64,000 nt of DNA from G963667675 sp965197565 (lineage in GTDB: Bacteria > Chloroflexota > Dehalococcoidia > Lucifugimonadales > UBA3495): positions 1,488,001-1,552,000 of the forward strand of contig CBDANK010000004.1 of the NCBI GenBank assembly GCA_965197565.1, read 5' to 3'. Position numbers and translations under genes: made by a program. The notes below the pieces were generated by a model. It was given only the letters and a program-made list of their open reading frames with translations, was not told where the DNA came from and did no database searches. Every line of letters begins with the position of its first letter. Within the stretch, counting starts at the first letter, position 1. Shown here one piece after another: positions 1 to 8,018 of the stretch.

Positions 1-200
1 TTTTCCTCATCAGACGGAGATCCCAAATAGATTCCCAACGGCCCAGGCGTGAATCCCAACTGCTCCAACTGCTGAGGCGTGAACGTGGATCTCTCAGGCC
101 CGCCGCAGGATGCTGCCAGGAAGCACAAGCACAGGGCGACTAGGGCGCAGATCAAGAGTGGCGGCCGTTTGGAGCACGATGATATCAACATTGCAAACAT
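1..200 (-). CDS. Lipoprotein N-terminus (partial, runs off window)
   Basis: This reading frame starts at an ATG at 200, preceded by a strong AAGGAGGAGAG ribosome-binding site, and runs off the left edge after 66 codons. The N-terminus is a lipoprotein signal: a short basic region, a hydrophobic core and a lipobox ending LAASC-GG. The signal sequence closely matches that of the next gene (421-906), and the upstream DNA of the two genes is also alike, so they are tandem paralogues. The mature part seen so far is unlike its paralogue and matches nothing I recognise. It should be an outer-face lipid-anchored protein of unknown function. Confidence 0.65.
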   Translation of the reverse strand, partial: MFAMLISSCSKRPPLLICALVALCLCFLAASCGGPERSTFTPQQLEQLGFTPGPLGIYLGSPSDEE

Positions 201-420
201 TGCTCTCCTCCTTTAGTTGGATTTGGGATGCCCGTTATCACCCATCTCCTTTGGATTTTAGACTGGTGTGACCCAAAGGCAGCCAATCTTCTGTAGAACA
301 TATATTCTATTTACACCGGTGTCACCCAGTCTGCCAAGGGGCATTTGTCAGTAAGTGAGTAGAAGGCGCCGGGATTGGCGCATCCGTAAGTGTTCCCAGT
401 GGGGTAGGCTCAGATGTAGG
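201..420. repeat. Upstream part of tandem unit A (paired with about 907-1072)
   Basis: About 160 bp upstream of the first lipoprotein gene (201-360) is visibly homologous to the DNA upstream of the second (about 907-1072). Shared blocks include the ribosome-binding region, CTCCTTTGGATTTTAGAC, and TAGAACATATATTCTA (294-309), which appears as TAGAACGTATATTCT at 1000-1014. Shared blocks of the two units lie about 706-720 bp apart. No gene is seen in 361-420. Confidence 0.7.
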
Positions 421-906
421 TTATTCGGCGCAGGGATCGGGACGGATTCCTACCAGCTTCCAGAGTTGAATAGGAACACCCTTGATCTGGCGAGGTATCT
501 GTTCCCATCCGGGCAGCAAATACTGCGGCTCCTCCCTAACACCGTAGACTTGACAATCGACATAAATGACAATGCCGACCGGTCCCGTTAAGAACCCGTC
601 CTCATCATACGTGCGTTTTATGCGGATGGAGGAGGCTCCAGGTTGCCGCCCGAATAGGTAGTCATATTCGAGAGCTACCGCCACGGCGCGTTCTGTCTGC
701 TCTTTCCACTTGGGGTTGGCCTTCTTATACTCATCAGGCAGAGAGGGCACGCTGATTGGCAACGTTCGATACTGAGTGGGGCTCTCCAAAACGTCGAACC
801 CAGGCGTGGGGGTCTCCTGCCCGCCGCAGGATGCTGCCACGAGGCCCAGACACAGGGCGACTATGGCGCAGATCAAGATTGGCAGAGGACTGAACCATGA
901 AACCAT
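421..906 (-). CDS. Putative lipoprotein, 161 aa, unknown function
   Basis: The ATG at 906 is preferred over one 15 codons upstream because AAGGAGAAAAG lies just before it and the signal peptide begins there. The signal has a hydrophobic stretch (PILICAIVALCLGLVAA) and a lipobox LVAASC followed by GG. The mature part of about 135 residues has no domain I know; it holds one further Cys pair (CQVYG and the C-terminal PDPCAE) that could form a disulfide. The protein is probably exported and lipid-anchored. It is the second copy of a duplicated unit whose first copy is at the window start. Confidence 0.6.
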   Translation of the reverse strand: MVSWFSPLPILICAIVALCLGLVAASCGGQETPTPGFDVLESPTQYRTLPISVPSLPDEYKKANPKWKEQTERAVAVALEYDYLFGRQPGASSIRIKRTYDEDGFLTGPVGIVIYVDCQVYGVREEPQYLLPGWEQIPRQIKGVPIQLWKLVGIRPDPCAE

Positions 907-1077
907 GACTTTTCTCCTTAGGTAGGAGTTGGGATGTCCATTTCTACTCACCTCCTTTGGATTTTAGACCAAGGTCACGTTGGGGACGTAAGTCTCTAAT
1001 AGAACGTATATTCTGTTTATCATAGCGTCACGCGGCATTGCCAAGGGGTGTCTGTCAGCAAGTGAAAGGAGTACAGC

Positions 1078-1863
1078 ATGAGACTCGCGGACAAGGTGGC
1101 CATTGTAACCGGGTCCACCTTCGGGATTGGTAAGGAGACCGCCCTTCTCTTCGCCAAGGAGGGGGCTAAAGTAGTAGTGTCGGGCCGCACCGAGGACGCA
1201 GGTCAAAGGGTAGCCCAGGAGATTAACGCCTCCGGAGGCAAAGCCTCCTTCATTCGGGCTGACGTCTCGAAAGCCCATGAGGTAAAGAACCTGGTTGAAG
1301 AAACGGTGAATATCTACGGTAAGCTGGACGTGCTCTTCAATAACGCCGGCGCCAGCAGTCAAAGCAAGGTGGCTGACGAGTCCGAGGAGACGTGGGACAG
1401 AGTAATTGACATCAACCTAAAGGGCGTCTTTCTGGGTATCAAGTACGCGGTCCCTGAAATGATCAAAAATGGCGGGGGTTCGATAGTTAACAACTCCTCT
1501 ATGTGGGGTATAGCCGCTTCTCATCGCTGTTCGGGCGCATATGCCGCATCCAAGGCGGGAGTGGCAATGCTTTCAAAGCAAGCTGCTCTCCATTACGCCA
1601 TGGACCGGATTCGAGTCAACGCCATCTTGCCAGGTGATATTAAGATGGTGGGTCCCGACGTAAATGAGGAATATTTTCGGGACCCCAATGTGATCGCCAG
1701 ATACGAAGCTATGCAACCGCTGCCCAAAATGGCGACGCCCACGGACGTCGCTCATGCCGCACTCTACCTCGCTTCCGACGAATCGGCATTTGTAACCGGA
1801 GCGAACCTGGTCATCGATGGCGGAATGACCATCGCCGAGGTACTGGCAGGGCGGCGCGCCTAG
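1078..1863 (+). CDS. SDR family NAD(P)-dependent oxidoreductase
   Basis: This is a classical short-chain dehydrogenase/reductase of 261 aa, the usual family length. It has the Rossmann glycine motif TGSTFGIG (residues 11-18), NNAG (88-91), a Ser in NNSS near 141, and the YxxxK catalytic pair in YAASK (Y155, K159). The C-terminal FVTGANLVIDGGMT is typical of the family. It should oxidise or reduce an alcohol/carbonyl substrate in the cytoplasm with NAD(P)(H); the substrate cannot be read from the sequence. AAAGGAG lies directly before the ATG. It stands alone, transcribed divergently from the lipoprotein unit. Confidence 0.9.
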   Translation: MRLADKVAIVTGSTFGIGKETALLFAKEGAKVVVSGRTEDAGQRVAQEINASGGKASFIRADVSKAHEVKNLVEETVNIYGKLDVLFNNAGASSQSKVADESEETWDRVIDINLKGVFLGIKYAVPEMIKNGGGSIVNNSSMWGIAASHRCSGAYAASKAGVAMLSKQAALHYAMDRIRVNAILPGDIKMVGPDVNEEYFRDPNVIARYEAMQPLPKMATPTDVAHAALYLASDESAFVTGANLVIDGGMTIAEVLAGRRA

Positions 1864-1963
1864 GCCGCGGCCTGCCTTGGCGGCTCCTCGATAATATGCT
1901 TCCAAGCAGGTTAGTAGGCGTCCGATGGAAAGAACGAGAGTAGTCAAAGGAATCCACACATGT

Positions 1964-3190
1964 TCATCTGGCCCGGATTGAAGACTCAGACCGGCGTCCT
2001 TGAAGAATGGCCGCCGAAACCACCATCATCAGTGGTGTAAAAGCAGTGGTGTATAGAGCGAAACCAAGGTCTCCTGTGACCTCCTGGACAAACCCCACCA
2101 GTAGCGGCCCGATGGCCGCACCAATCCATACACAGGTCAGCATGAAGCCTATCCCCACCGCTACCTCTCGAGGCCTTATCCCGGGTAGTTGGTACACCAT
2201 GATCATAAGTACCGGGAAATAGATGGAGGCCATCCCTCGCACCACCGGCATCATCAGCAAGGCCGGAACTGAATCGAGGGCCAGCAGTCCTAGATTGGTG
2301 CCAACGATGGCAACACCGCATGTCCCCAATACTAAAGTCTGACGCCGAGCTAATTCCGGTATGGCGTTCACAAGAAAGGTAGCGGGACCCGCCGCCAACT
2401 GGACTATTCCTACCGTGATTCCGGCTATAGTCAGAGAGACTCCCAGCTCCTTCTGGGCGAAGGTTGGCCAGAAAATATCAAAGGCCGACATGGCAATCGA
2501 TGCTGAGCACATTGCCAGGCCCATCAACCATAGCTGCTTGTATTTCAAGGCATTGAGCAAGGGATTTTGGAGCTGTGACTCCATCCTCTGCTCGTATTCG
2601 GCAGTCACCCGTTCCCTTCCTAGAATCGTCCACAGGACGGTCGACACAATACCCATGCCCCCCATGATGTACAAGGTGCTACGCCAACTTCCCAGTATTT
2701 CAATGAGCAATGGCGTCACCAAAAGGGCGATGCCCATCACTATATCTATGGCTCCAAAGATAACGCCTTGTGTGAAGGGTAGTCGCCTAGCTGGAGTCCA
2801 CTGCTGTATAAGCAAAGCCCTGGGGGCCTGATTCGCTATGAAGCTGATGCCCAGGGCAATTCGTCCCGCAATGAGAATAGCGATGGTAGGAGACCAACCT
2901 TGTAGGAGGGTGAAAACACCGATTCCCAGAAAGCTCAGTGCAACTACTCGCCAAGGCCTATACCTGGACAGCCACAAAGCAATGGGGATGCCAAGAATCA
3001 GATTGCCGATCACCACCGAGGACCCCAGCCACCCCTGTTGTGACGGCGATAGATCGAGTTCGTTAGAGATGTCCGGCAACAGAAGACCGATGACAAATAT
3101 CGAGGTGAGAGCCGTCGCTACCCCTGAGGTAAGAGTGCCGATAACTACCCACCTGTAGGCAGGTGGGTGCTCCTCTTGGTATGTTGCCAT
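1964..3190 (-). CDS. MFS transporter
   Basis: This 408-aa protein has about twelve hydrophobic segments and the layout of the major facilitator superfamily. A short cytoplasmic N-terminus precedes TM1, a basic loop with LSRYRPWR sits between TM2 and TM3, and a longer central loop at about residues 190-220 separates the two six-helix halves. It is expected to be an inner-membrane secondary transporter; the substrate is unknown. It converges on the SDR gene with about 100 bp between them, and no obvious partner gene lies beside it. Confidence 0.85.
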   Translation of the reverse strand: MATYQEEHPPAYRWVVIGTLTSGVATALTSIFVIGLLLPDISNELDLSPSQQGWLGSSVVIGNLILGIPIALWLSRYRPWRVVALSFLGIGVFTLLQGWSPTIAILIAGRIALGISFIANQAPRALLIQQWTPARRLPFTQGVIFGAIDIVMGIALLVTPLLIEILGSWRSTLYIMGGMGIVSTVLWTILGRERVTAEYEQRMESQLQNPLLNALKYKQLWLMGLAMCSASIAMSAFDIFWPTFAQKELGVSLTIAGITVGIVQLAAGPATFLVNAIPELARRQTLVLGTCGVAIVGTNLGLLALDSVPALLMMPVVRGMASIYFPVLMIMVYQLPGIRPREVAVGIGFMLTCVWIGAAIGPLLVGFVQEVTGDLGFALYTTAFTPLMMVVSAAILQGRRSESSIRAR

Positions 3191-3195
3191 TAGTT

Positions 3196-3480
3196 CATCA
3201 TGGTGATGTAGGCGAGAAGTTCATCAAGAAGGGAAATGGAGCAGGTTAAGAAGCAGCTACGGAGATCGAAGGTGACCTGACCAAGCCAGAAAAGCGGAAG
3301 GTTCGAGCCGCTTCGCTGGATGAGGCCAGTGAGCAGGCCAAAGAGTTCTGTGCCCGCGCTGCCGAGAAGCTAAATGAGTTCAGCTTTTGACGACAAACGG
3401 CTGGCGCTCGATGCCCTTCAGATAAAGTCTGTCGTTGGTAGGAGTGGGGTGAAACTCTTAGGAGTCATCCCCAGTTTTAA
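3196..3480 (+). pseudogene. Remnant of serine recombinase C-terminus
   Basis: No intact frame exists here, but joining frames across apparent frameshifts gives the coiled-coil tail typical of large serine recombinases. MEQVKKQL (from 3236) is followed in another frame by EIEGDLTKPEKRK and FCARAAEKLNEFSF (3262-3387), which ends at a TGA. A further shift gives DDKRLALDALQIK and VKLLGVIP (3389-3472). The order matches the recombinase pattern 'FC-R-L-F-DKR-LAL-AL-vV-G-IP'. Nothing of the catalytic or DNA-binding domains remains. It is most likely the decayed end of a phage or mobile-element integrase lying against the 3' end of dnaN. Confidence 0.5.
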
Positions 3481-3482
3481 CG

Positions 3483-4631
3483 CTACCATTGAACGAACAT
3501 CGGCATGACCACGTGGATGTAATCCGCTGAGTCGGTGGGCCTGAATACGCCGGGGCTGGAAGAGGTGGTGGTCTCAACAGCTACTTTGCCCCGTTCGAGG
3601 ACCGACAAGACATCCAGCAAATACCGGCTGTTGAAAGCGATCTTCCCCTCCCCACCCTCGATGCCATCGGCGTCAACCTCATCCTGATTGTCGCCGACCT
3701 CTTCCGAACGCGCCGAAATGATGACCTTTGCGTTATCTCCACCGTCGGCGCCGGGCACCATTTCAAAGCGGATTATATTACTGCCGTCCCGAGCGAAAAT
3801 GGCTGCGGTCCGCACCGCTCTCAGTAGTATGGGCAAATCCAACACCGTCCTGGTGTCGTGCCGGTCCGGTATCAGTTGTTCGTAGTTGGGGAACGATCCT
3901 TGGAGAAGCTGGGAAACAACCTCGATGGTTGCACCACCCTTCACCCGGAACATCACTTGTCCCTTGGCGGGCGTCATCATGATTTCCACCGGCTCTTCCT
4001 GGTCTGCCAATAAGCGATTCAACTCGTTCAGAGTGCGGGCCGGGATAATCACCTTGATTTCAGGCTCTACAGGCGCCAACAATGACCCATGGTGCACCGC
4101 CAGCCGAAATCCGTCGGCGGCCGCCAGGCTGAACCGGTTGCCCTCCAGCTTCATCTCCACACCGGTCAAAACCGGTCTCGACTCTTCAGTGGCCGCAGCA
4201 AAGGCCACTCGGGAGATAGCCGATCTCAGCGCCACTGGGTCCACTTGGGCCGTCAATTCCTCATCGACCGTAGGAATCGGTGGAAACTCGCTGGCTTCTG
4301 TGCCGTGGATGTGAGCTTGGGAGCGGGCACAGCTTATCTGAAGGACCCCGGTCCCTTCCTGCAATTCCAAGTCGATGCGGTCATTGGGCAAAGAGTTCAC
4401 AAACTCGGTCAACAGCCGGGCGGGAACGGTCACCGCTCCCTCTTCTTCGATCATTGCCCCGGTCCAAGTGGTGATCGCTATCTCCAAATTGGTGGCGGAG
4501 AGCTTGAGCATCGACTGGTCAACGCTAAGCAAAACGTTCTGAGTGACGGGCAGCGTGGCCCGGGTAGCGACAGCCCGGCCTACAACGGCCAACCCACGAC
4601 TAAGATTTTCCTGTAAACACGATATTTTCAT
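3483..4631 (-). CDS. dnaN: DNA polymerase III subunit beta (sliding clamp)
   Basis: This 382-aa protein has the three repeated clamp domains of DnaN. The N-terminus is MKISCLQENLSRGLAVVGRA, and the C-terminus ends MPMFVQW, corresponding to the conserved MPMR tail. The homodimeric ring encircles DNA and tethers the replicative polymerase and repair factors. It is not beside dnaA or gyrB here; gyrB is at 59.5-61.5 kb. Its 3' end abuts the recombinase remnant. Confidence 0.96.
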   Translation of the reverse strand: MKISCLQENLSRGLAVVGRAVATRATLPVTQNVLLSVDQSMLKLSATNLEIAITTWTGAMIEEEGAVTVPARLLTEFVNSLPNDRIDLELQEGTGVLQISCARSQAHIHGTEASEFPPIPTVDEELTAQVDPVALRSAISRVAFAAATEESRPVLTGVEMKLEGNRFSLAAADGFRLAVHHGSLLAPVEPEIKVIIPARTLNELNRLLADQEEPVEIMMTPAKGQVMFRVKGGATIEVVSQLLQGSFPNYEQLIPDRHDTRTVLDLPILLRAVRTAAIFARDGSNIIRFEMVPGADGGDNAKVIISARSEEVGDNQDEVDADGIEGGEGKIAFNSRYLLDVLSVLERGKVAVETTTSSSPGVFRPTDSADYIHVVMPMFVQW

Positions 4632-4841
4632 TCCCGAGTCACCTGGCGGATGGGTGTTGTCTGACTAGAGCAGGGACAGCCAGCGGCTGCATAGTTGAGG
4701 CACAACTAACCAGTTTACCGGTATTATGTCACTGCAGCCTAGCAAACACAACTTAAGTTAAGAGTAATCTGGTCGCACTGGTCCTTGAAACCATTAGAGC
4801 TGCGGTCGGCCGCTTCCGAATTCTTACCGTGGTCCCGGATT

Positions 4842-4850
4842 TGCTATAAT
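4842..4850 (+). promoter_or_regulatory. Extended -10 promoter for the PIG-L gene
   Basis: TG-C-TATAAT (4842-4850) is a consensus extended -10 element, 35 bp before the ATG at 4885. No good -35 box is present at the normal spacing, as expected for an extended -10 promoter. Confidence 0.55.
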
Positions 4851-4884
4851 ACCTTTTCTGTGCCATTGATGGCGAGTCGCGCTA

Positions 4885-5763
4885 ATGAAGAATCAACTTC
4901 AGAATCTAACCGGTTTGTCCGTTCTGGCCGCGTTCGGCCACCCGGACGATGAAGGGTTTGGCTGCGGAGGAACCCTGGCCATGCTGGCGGCCCAGGGCGC
5001 CCGGATTAACCTGGTGTGCGCTACCAACGGCGACGTTGGGGAGATCAGCGATCCAAGCCTGGCTACCCCCGAGAACCTGGCCCAAGTCCGGCAGGAGGAG
5101 ATGCGGCGCGCCGCGGCCGTAACGGGCATTACCGACCTGCGCTTCCTGGATTACCGGGATTCCGGCATGTTGGGCACCGAGGACAACCATCATCCAAACT
5201 CCCTCTATCAAGCGGAGCCGGATAAGGTGGTGGCGCAACTCGCGGATATTATGCGAGAAACCCGGCCCGACATCGTCATTACTCACGACCCCTCCGGAGG
5301 CTACGGCCATCCTGATCACACGACCTTGCACCGCCGCGTAACCCAGGCATTTCCCTTGGCCGCCGGCCCCAGTTGCTCGGGTAAGCCGCTAGAGGGCATG
5401 AAGGCTTGGGGGCCGCGGCTCCTTTACTACGTCTGCTTCCCCCGCAGCAGCTTTCGTCGAATGTGGCAGCAGATGGTGGACGCCGGCATCACTCCCCCCT
5501 TCGCCAGCCTGGAGGTAGAAACCATCGGTACGCCGGACGAATTAGTGACCACGGTAGTGGATGTTAGTGCTTATGTCGAAACAAAAATTACCTCACTGAA
5601 CTGTCACCGTACTCAGATGGACCCCAACGGCCCCTTTGCCCAATTGCCCCAAGACCTCGTGCTGGAGATCATGAACACCGAGTATTTCAGCTTAGCCAGC
5701 CCTCAAATGACCAGCAAGGAAGGGGACCTGCTGGCCGGACTGGCGCAGCAGTTTTCCGTTTGA
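4885..5763 (+). CDS. PIG-L/LmbE family deacetylase
   Basis: This is a 292-aa zinc-dependent N-deacetylase of the PIG-L/LmbE fold. The metal site is visible as HPDDE (19-23) and a second HPDH (142-145). The family includes MshB, BshB and GlcNAc-PI deacetylases, which remove acetyl groups from N-acetylglucosamine conjugates. Whether this one serves thiol cofactor synthesis or another glycoconjugate cannot be told, since no partner glycosyltransferase or ligase lies beside it. It has its own promoter and is followed by a small DUF1059 gene. Confidence 0.88.
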   Translation: MKNQLQNLTGLSVLAAFGHPDDEGFGCGGTLAMLAAQGARINLVCATNGDVGEISDPSLATPENLAQVRQEEMRRAAAVTGITDLRFLDYRDSGMLGTEDNHHPNSLYQAEPDKVVAQLADIMRETRPDIVITHDPSGGYGHPDHTTLHRRVTQAFPLAAGPSCSGKPLEGMKAWGPRLLYYVCFPRSSFRRMWQQMVDAGITPPFASLEVETIGTPDELVTTVVDVSAYVETKITSLNCHRTQMDPNGPFAQLPQDLVLEIMNTEYFSLASPQMTSKEGDLLAGLAQQFSV

Positions 5764-5880
5764 ACAAGAACTAAACCGTGGCCGTCTACTCAGCAATGGC
5801 GTATAATTGTCCCACAGGTTGTAATCCAGACTAGGGCAGTGGCTGCTTTCGACCACAGTCCAACCGAGGAGATTAGAACA

Positions 5881-6081
5881 ATGGTGAAGTTTTGCCGGTG
5901 TAACGCACTTCTGTCCTTGGCCCTAAATGAAGAGGGGGAAGGCTGCCGCTACGTCGCTAAAGCTGATACGGAACAAGCCGTCGTCGACGATATGATCGGG
6001 CATATGTCCAAGGTCCACCAAGTCGATGCCACCGAACTCGTTGGAAATATAAAATGGGCGGTGAAGACGACGCGTCGATAG
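5881..6081 (+). CDS. DUF1059 family small protein
   Basis: This 66-aa protein belongs to the small DUF1059 family: a Cys-containing N-terminus (FCRCNA), a second Cys in GCRYVAKA, and a helix with HMSKVHQV near the end. The ATG at 5881 follows GAGGAG and is preferred over a start 14 codons upstream. A TATAAT at 5802-5807 may be its -10 box. The biochemical role of the family is not known; the Cys/His pattern could bind a metal. Confidence 0.75.
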   Translation: MVKFCRCNALLSLALNEEGEGCRYVAKADTEQAVVDDMIGHMSKVHQVDATELVGNIKWAVKTTRR

Positions 6082-6087
6082 CCCCGG

Positions 6088-6432
6088 TCATTTCCCGTCA
6101 TCAAAGCTCACGATCACTGCCGCATTGGCGATGACCATGGCGTCGCTGCCGTCTTCATTTGGAATCTCCAGTCCTCCCTGCACCGCAGTCACGTAACCGG
6201 TGCCGTGGGGCAGACTTGCTGCTACAGCGTCCCGGTCCACCGCTGCAGGGTTGGGGACGCCGATAGTTATGTCAACCCGCATTTCATCCGCCGTCTTGCC
6301 TATCATGCGCTGAAATCCCAGGCTGCTGTGGTGAGTGGCGTCAAATACCGCCCGCTTGGCCGCAGATGTGTAATCCCGTCCATGAACATCCACGCCCATC
6401 CCCATTTCCATGATGCATCTTACAAGGGCCAT
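6088..6432 (-). CDS. Lin0512 family protein
   Basis: This 114-aa protein matches the conserved Lin0512 family: MGMGVDVHGRDYTSAAKRAV near the N-terminus, a central DITIGVPNP, and the ending GDxMVIANAAVIV-like SDAMVIANAAVIV. It has no assigned reaction. It is cytoplasmic by appearance, with no signal or membrane segment. A strong GAGGAGGGGAG site precedes the ATG. It converges on the DUF1059 gene with only a few bases between them. Confidence 0.75.
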   Translation of the reverse strand: MALVRCIMEMGMGVDVHGRDYTSAAKRAVFDATHHSSLGFQRMIGKTADEMRVDITIGVPNPAAVDRDAVAASLPHGTGYVTAVQGGLEIPNEDGSDAMVIANAAVIVSFDDGK

Positions 6433-6582
6433 GACCTACTCCCCTCCTCTGCGGGCAATTAACCTGTATGGCTGATGCGGCCGGACCCCGTCCGGGCGCT
6501 GGTGCGGATTAGTTCCACCATGCCCGCCTCATCGGCCCATTAGACCGCAGATGCGGTGGCCAGTCAAGAAGACGCGGCCCGC

Positions 6583-7719
6583 TTAAGCCCCGACGGCGGG
6601 AGCGCCCATTTGTGAGGTGTCGTATCCTCCCAATGCCTCGATCCGCCGGCGCAGTCCAGGCCGTTGCAGCAGGTGCAGCAACGGCTGCACCCCTGGCTGG
6701 TCAATCAGGTGGTTGGGAATTACCAGGTCGTAACGCTCCTCTTCCAACGGAACGAACCCCAGTCCCAAAGCCGAAGCAGCCGCTTGAACCCCAATGCCGG
6801 CATCGACCGCCTCCGCAGCAACTGCCCTGGCCACAGCCATGTGACCGCTAACTTCCCGGCCGTACCCGGCCAGGGCGGCGGCAGTAATTCCTTGTTCCCG
6901 CATCAAGCGGTCCAGCAGGGACCGGCTTCCCGACCCAACCTGCCGGTTTACCATAGTAATGCCGGGAGCCGTAAGGTCGTCGATGTCTCGAATGCCCCTG
7001 GGGTTATTGGGCGCCACAATTAGGCCCTCACGCCAAGCGGCGAAGGTGACCAAGGTACAAGGGAATGGAACGATTCGTTGAACCCAGGAAAGGTTGAAAA
7101 GTCCGGTGGCCTCGTCCTTCAGGTGGCAACCGGCCACATGGGCTTCGCCCCGGGCCAAACCGCACAGTGCCTGATAGCTGCTCTCTTCAGTCCAGATTAG
7201 CTTTACTCCGTAGCGTCTCAGTCCCGGTTCCAGTAAGGCTACCGCCGGGTCGCAACCAAGCATCCCGATAGCAGTATCGTCCAGCTCGTCAGCATCGAAA
7301 GGTTGGACCGTCACTCGTTGTCTACCTAGTGAAGCCGGAACAATCACTCCTTCGGCATCCACCAGGGAGTCACGAGCAGCAGCCGGCCCCGCCAAGGGGC
7401 GAGCCAGCAACCGGCTGCCTACACGGAACAAGCGGACCCGCTGCGGACCGTCCAAGCTGGGAGCCGCGGGGTCTCCGGAAGCCCCAACCAGCTCGGCTTG
7501 AGTCGCCTCGGGTATCTCGTCGGCTAAAAAAAAGAGGTCGTCGACTCTGGTCCCCAAGGCGCGGGCCAGACGCAATGCAACCTCGGTGGAAGGCGTTGCT
7601 TTGCCCGATTCCAAAGCGAAATAAGCTTGGCGGCTGATGCCGGCCCTGCTGGCCAATTGTTGTTGTGAGAGGCCGGCCTTTCCGCGGCTTTGTTTCAGAC
7701 GGTTGTTCAGCGAGGCCAT
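6583..7719 (-). CDS. XRE-type HTH plus periplasmic-binding-like regulator (probable molybdate regulator)
   Basis: This 378-aa protein has two parts. Residues about 4-60 are an XRE/Cro helix-turn-helix (GLSQQQLASRAGISRQAYFA). The rest resembles a type-2 periplasmic-binding domain without a signal peptide (for example ITMVNRQVGSGSRSLLDR). Proteins of this build often sit beside modABC and are taken to sense oxyanion or molybdopterin status. Here modABC lies 670 bp away, transcribed divergently. The start at 7719 is preferred over 7734 because a TATAAT at 7738-7733 would place the transcript start downstream of 7734. Control of modABC is inferred from position only. Confidence 0.8.
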   Translation of the reverse strand: MASLNNRLKQSRGKAGLSQQQLASRAGISRQAYFALESGKATPSTEVALRLARALGTRVDDLFFLADEIPEATQAELVGASGDPAAPSLDGPQRVRLFRVGSRLLARPLAGPAAARDSLVDAEGVIVPASLGRQRVTVQPFDADELDDTAIGMLGCDPAVALLEPGLRRYGVKLIWTEESSYQALCGLARGEAHVAGCHLKDEATGLFNLSWVQRIVPFPCTLVTFAAWREGLIVAPNNPRGIRDIDDLTAPGITMVNRQVGSGSRSLLDRLMREQGITAAALAGYGREVSGHMAVARAVAAEAVDAGIGVQAAASALGLGFVPLEEERYDLVIPNHLIDQPGVQPLLHLLQRPGLRRRIEALGGYDTSQMGAPAVGA

Positions 7720-7732
7720 GCAAGAAGAGTAC

Positions 7733-7758
7733 ATTATACTTGCTAAAATATCAAGTAT
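7733..7758 (-). promoter_or_regulatory. Operator-like inverted repeat over the regulator promoter
   Basis: ATACTTG (7736-7742) and CAAGTAT (7752-7758) form a perfect 7-bp inverted repeat with a 9-bp spacer. On the minus strand it overlaps TATAAT (7738-7733), the likely -10 box of the HTH-PBP gene. Binding of a dimeric repressor here would block that promoter, so autoregulation is plausible. The transcript start would lie about 7 nt before the ATG at 7719, giving a nearly leaderless message. Confidence 0.5.
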
Positions 7759-7895
7759 TCTTTACAATATGCGCGAATGTCTCAGCAACAGGACAGAAGC
7801 GGCCGGGTCAACCACAAGGAGCCTGTCTCATAAGTCTCCTCTCTCCTTTGTGGGAGAAGTCTAGGGCAGAGCAATCGCATTTGAATGAAATCCAC

Positions 7896-8006
7896 CCGGT
7901 CATTCCCGCGAAGGCGGGAATCCAGGCGCCTAATTCGCCAATACTGTCACGGTAATCGGTCACATTGGGGTCTCTGGACTCCGGCTTTCGCCGGAGTGAC
8001 GGGCAG
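7896..8006. repeat. Dispersed hairpin repeat pair (CATTCCCGC type)
   Basis: Two short perfect hairpins sit in this stretch: ATTCCCGC-GAAG-GCGGGAAT (7902-7921) and ACTCCGGC-TTTC-GCCGGAGT (7978-7997). The layout, CATTCCCGCGAAGGCGGGAA then GGACTCCGGC, is that of a common intergenic palindromic repeat found in many bacterial genomes. It is noncoding. Confidence 0.7.
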
Positions 8007-8018
8007 AGTCTTTCAGTT

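Noticed and set aside
964..1362. Minus-strand 132-codon frame opposite the SDR gene
   Set aside because: It overlaps a complete, motif-bearing SDR gene and shows no ribosome-binding site or domain.
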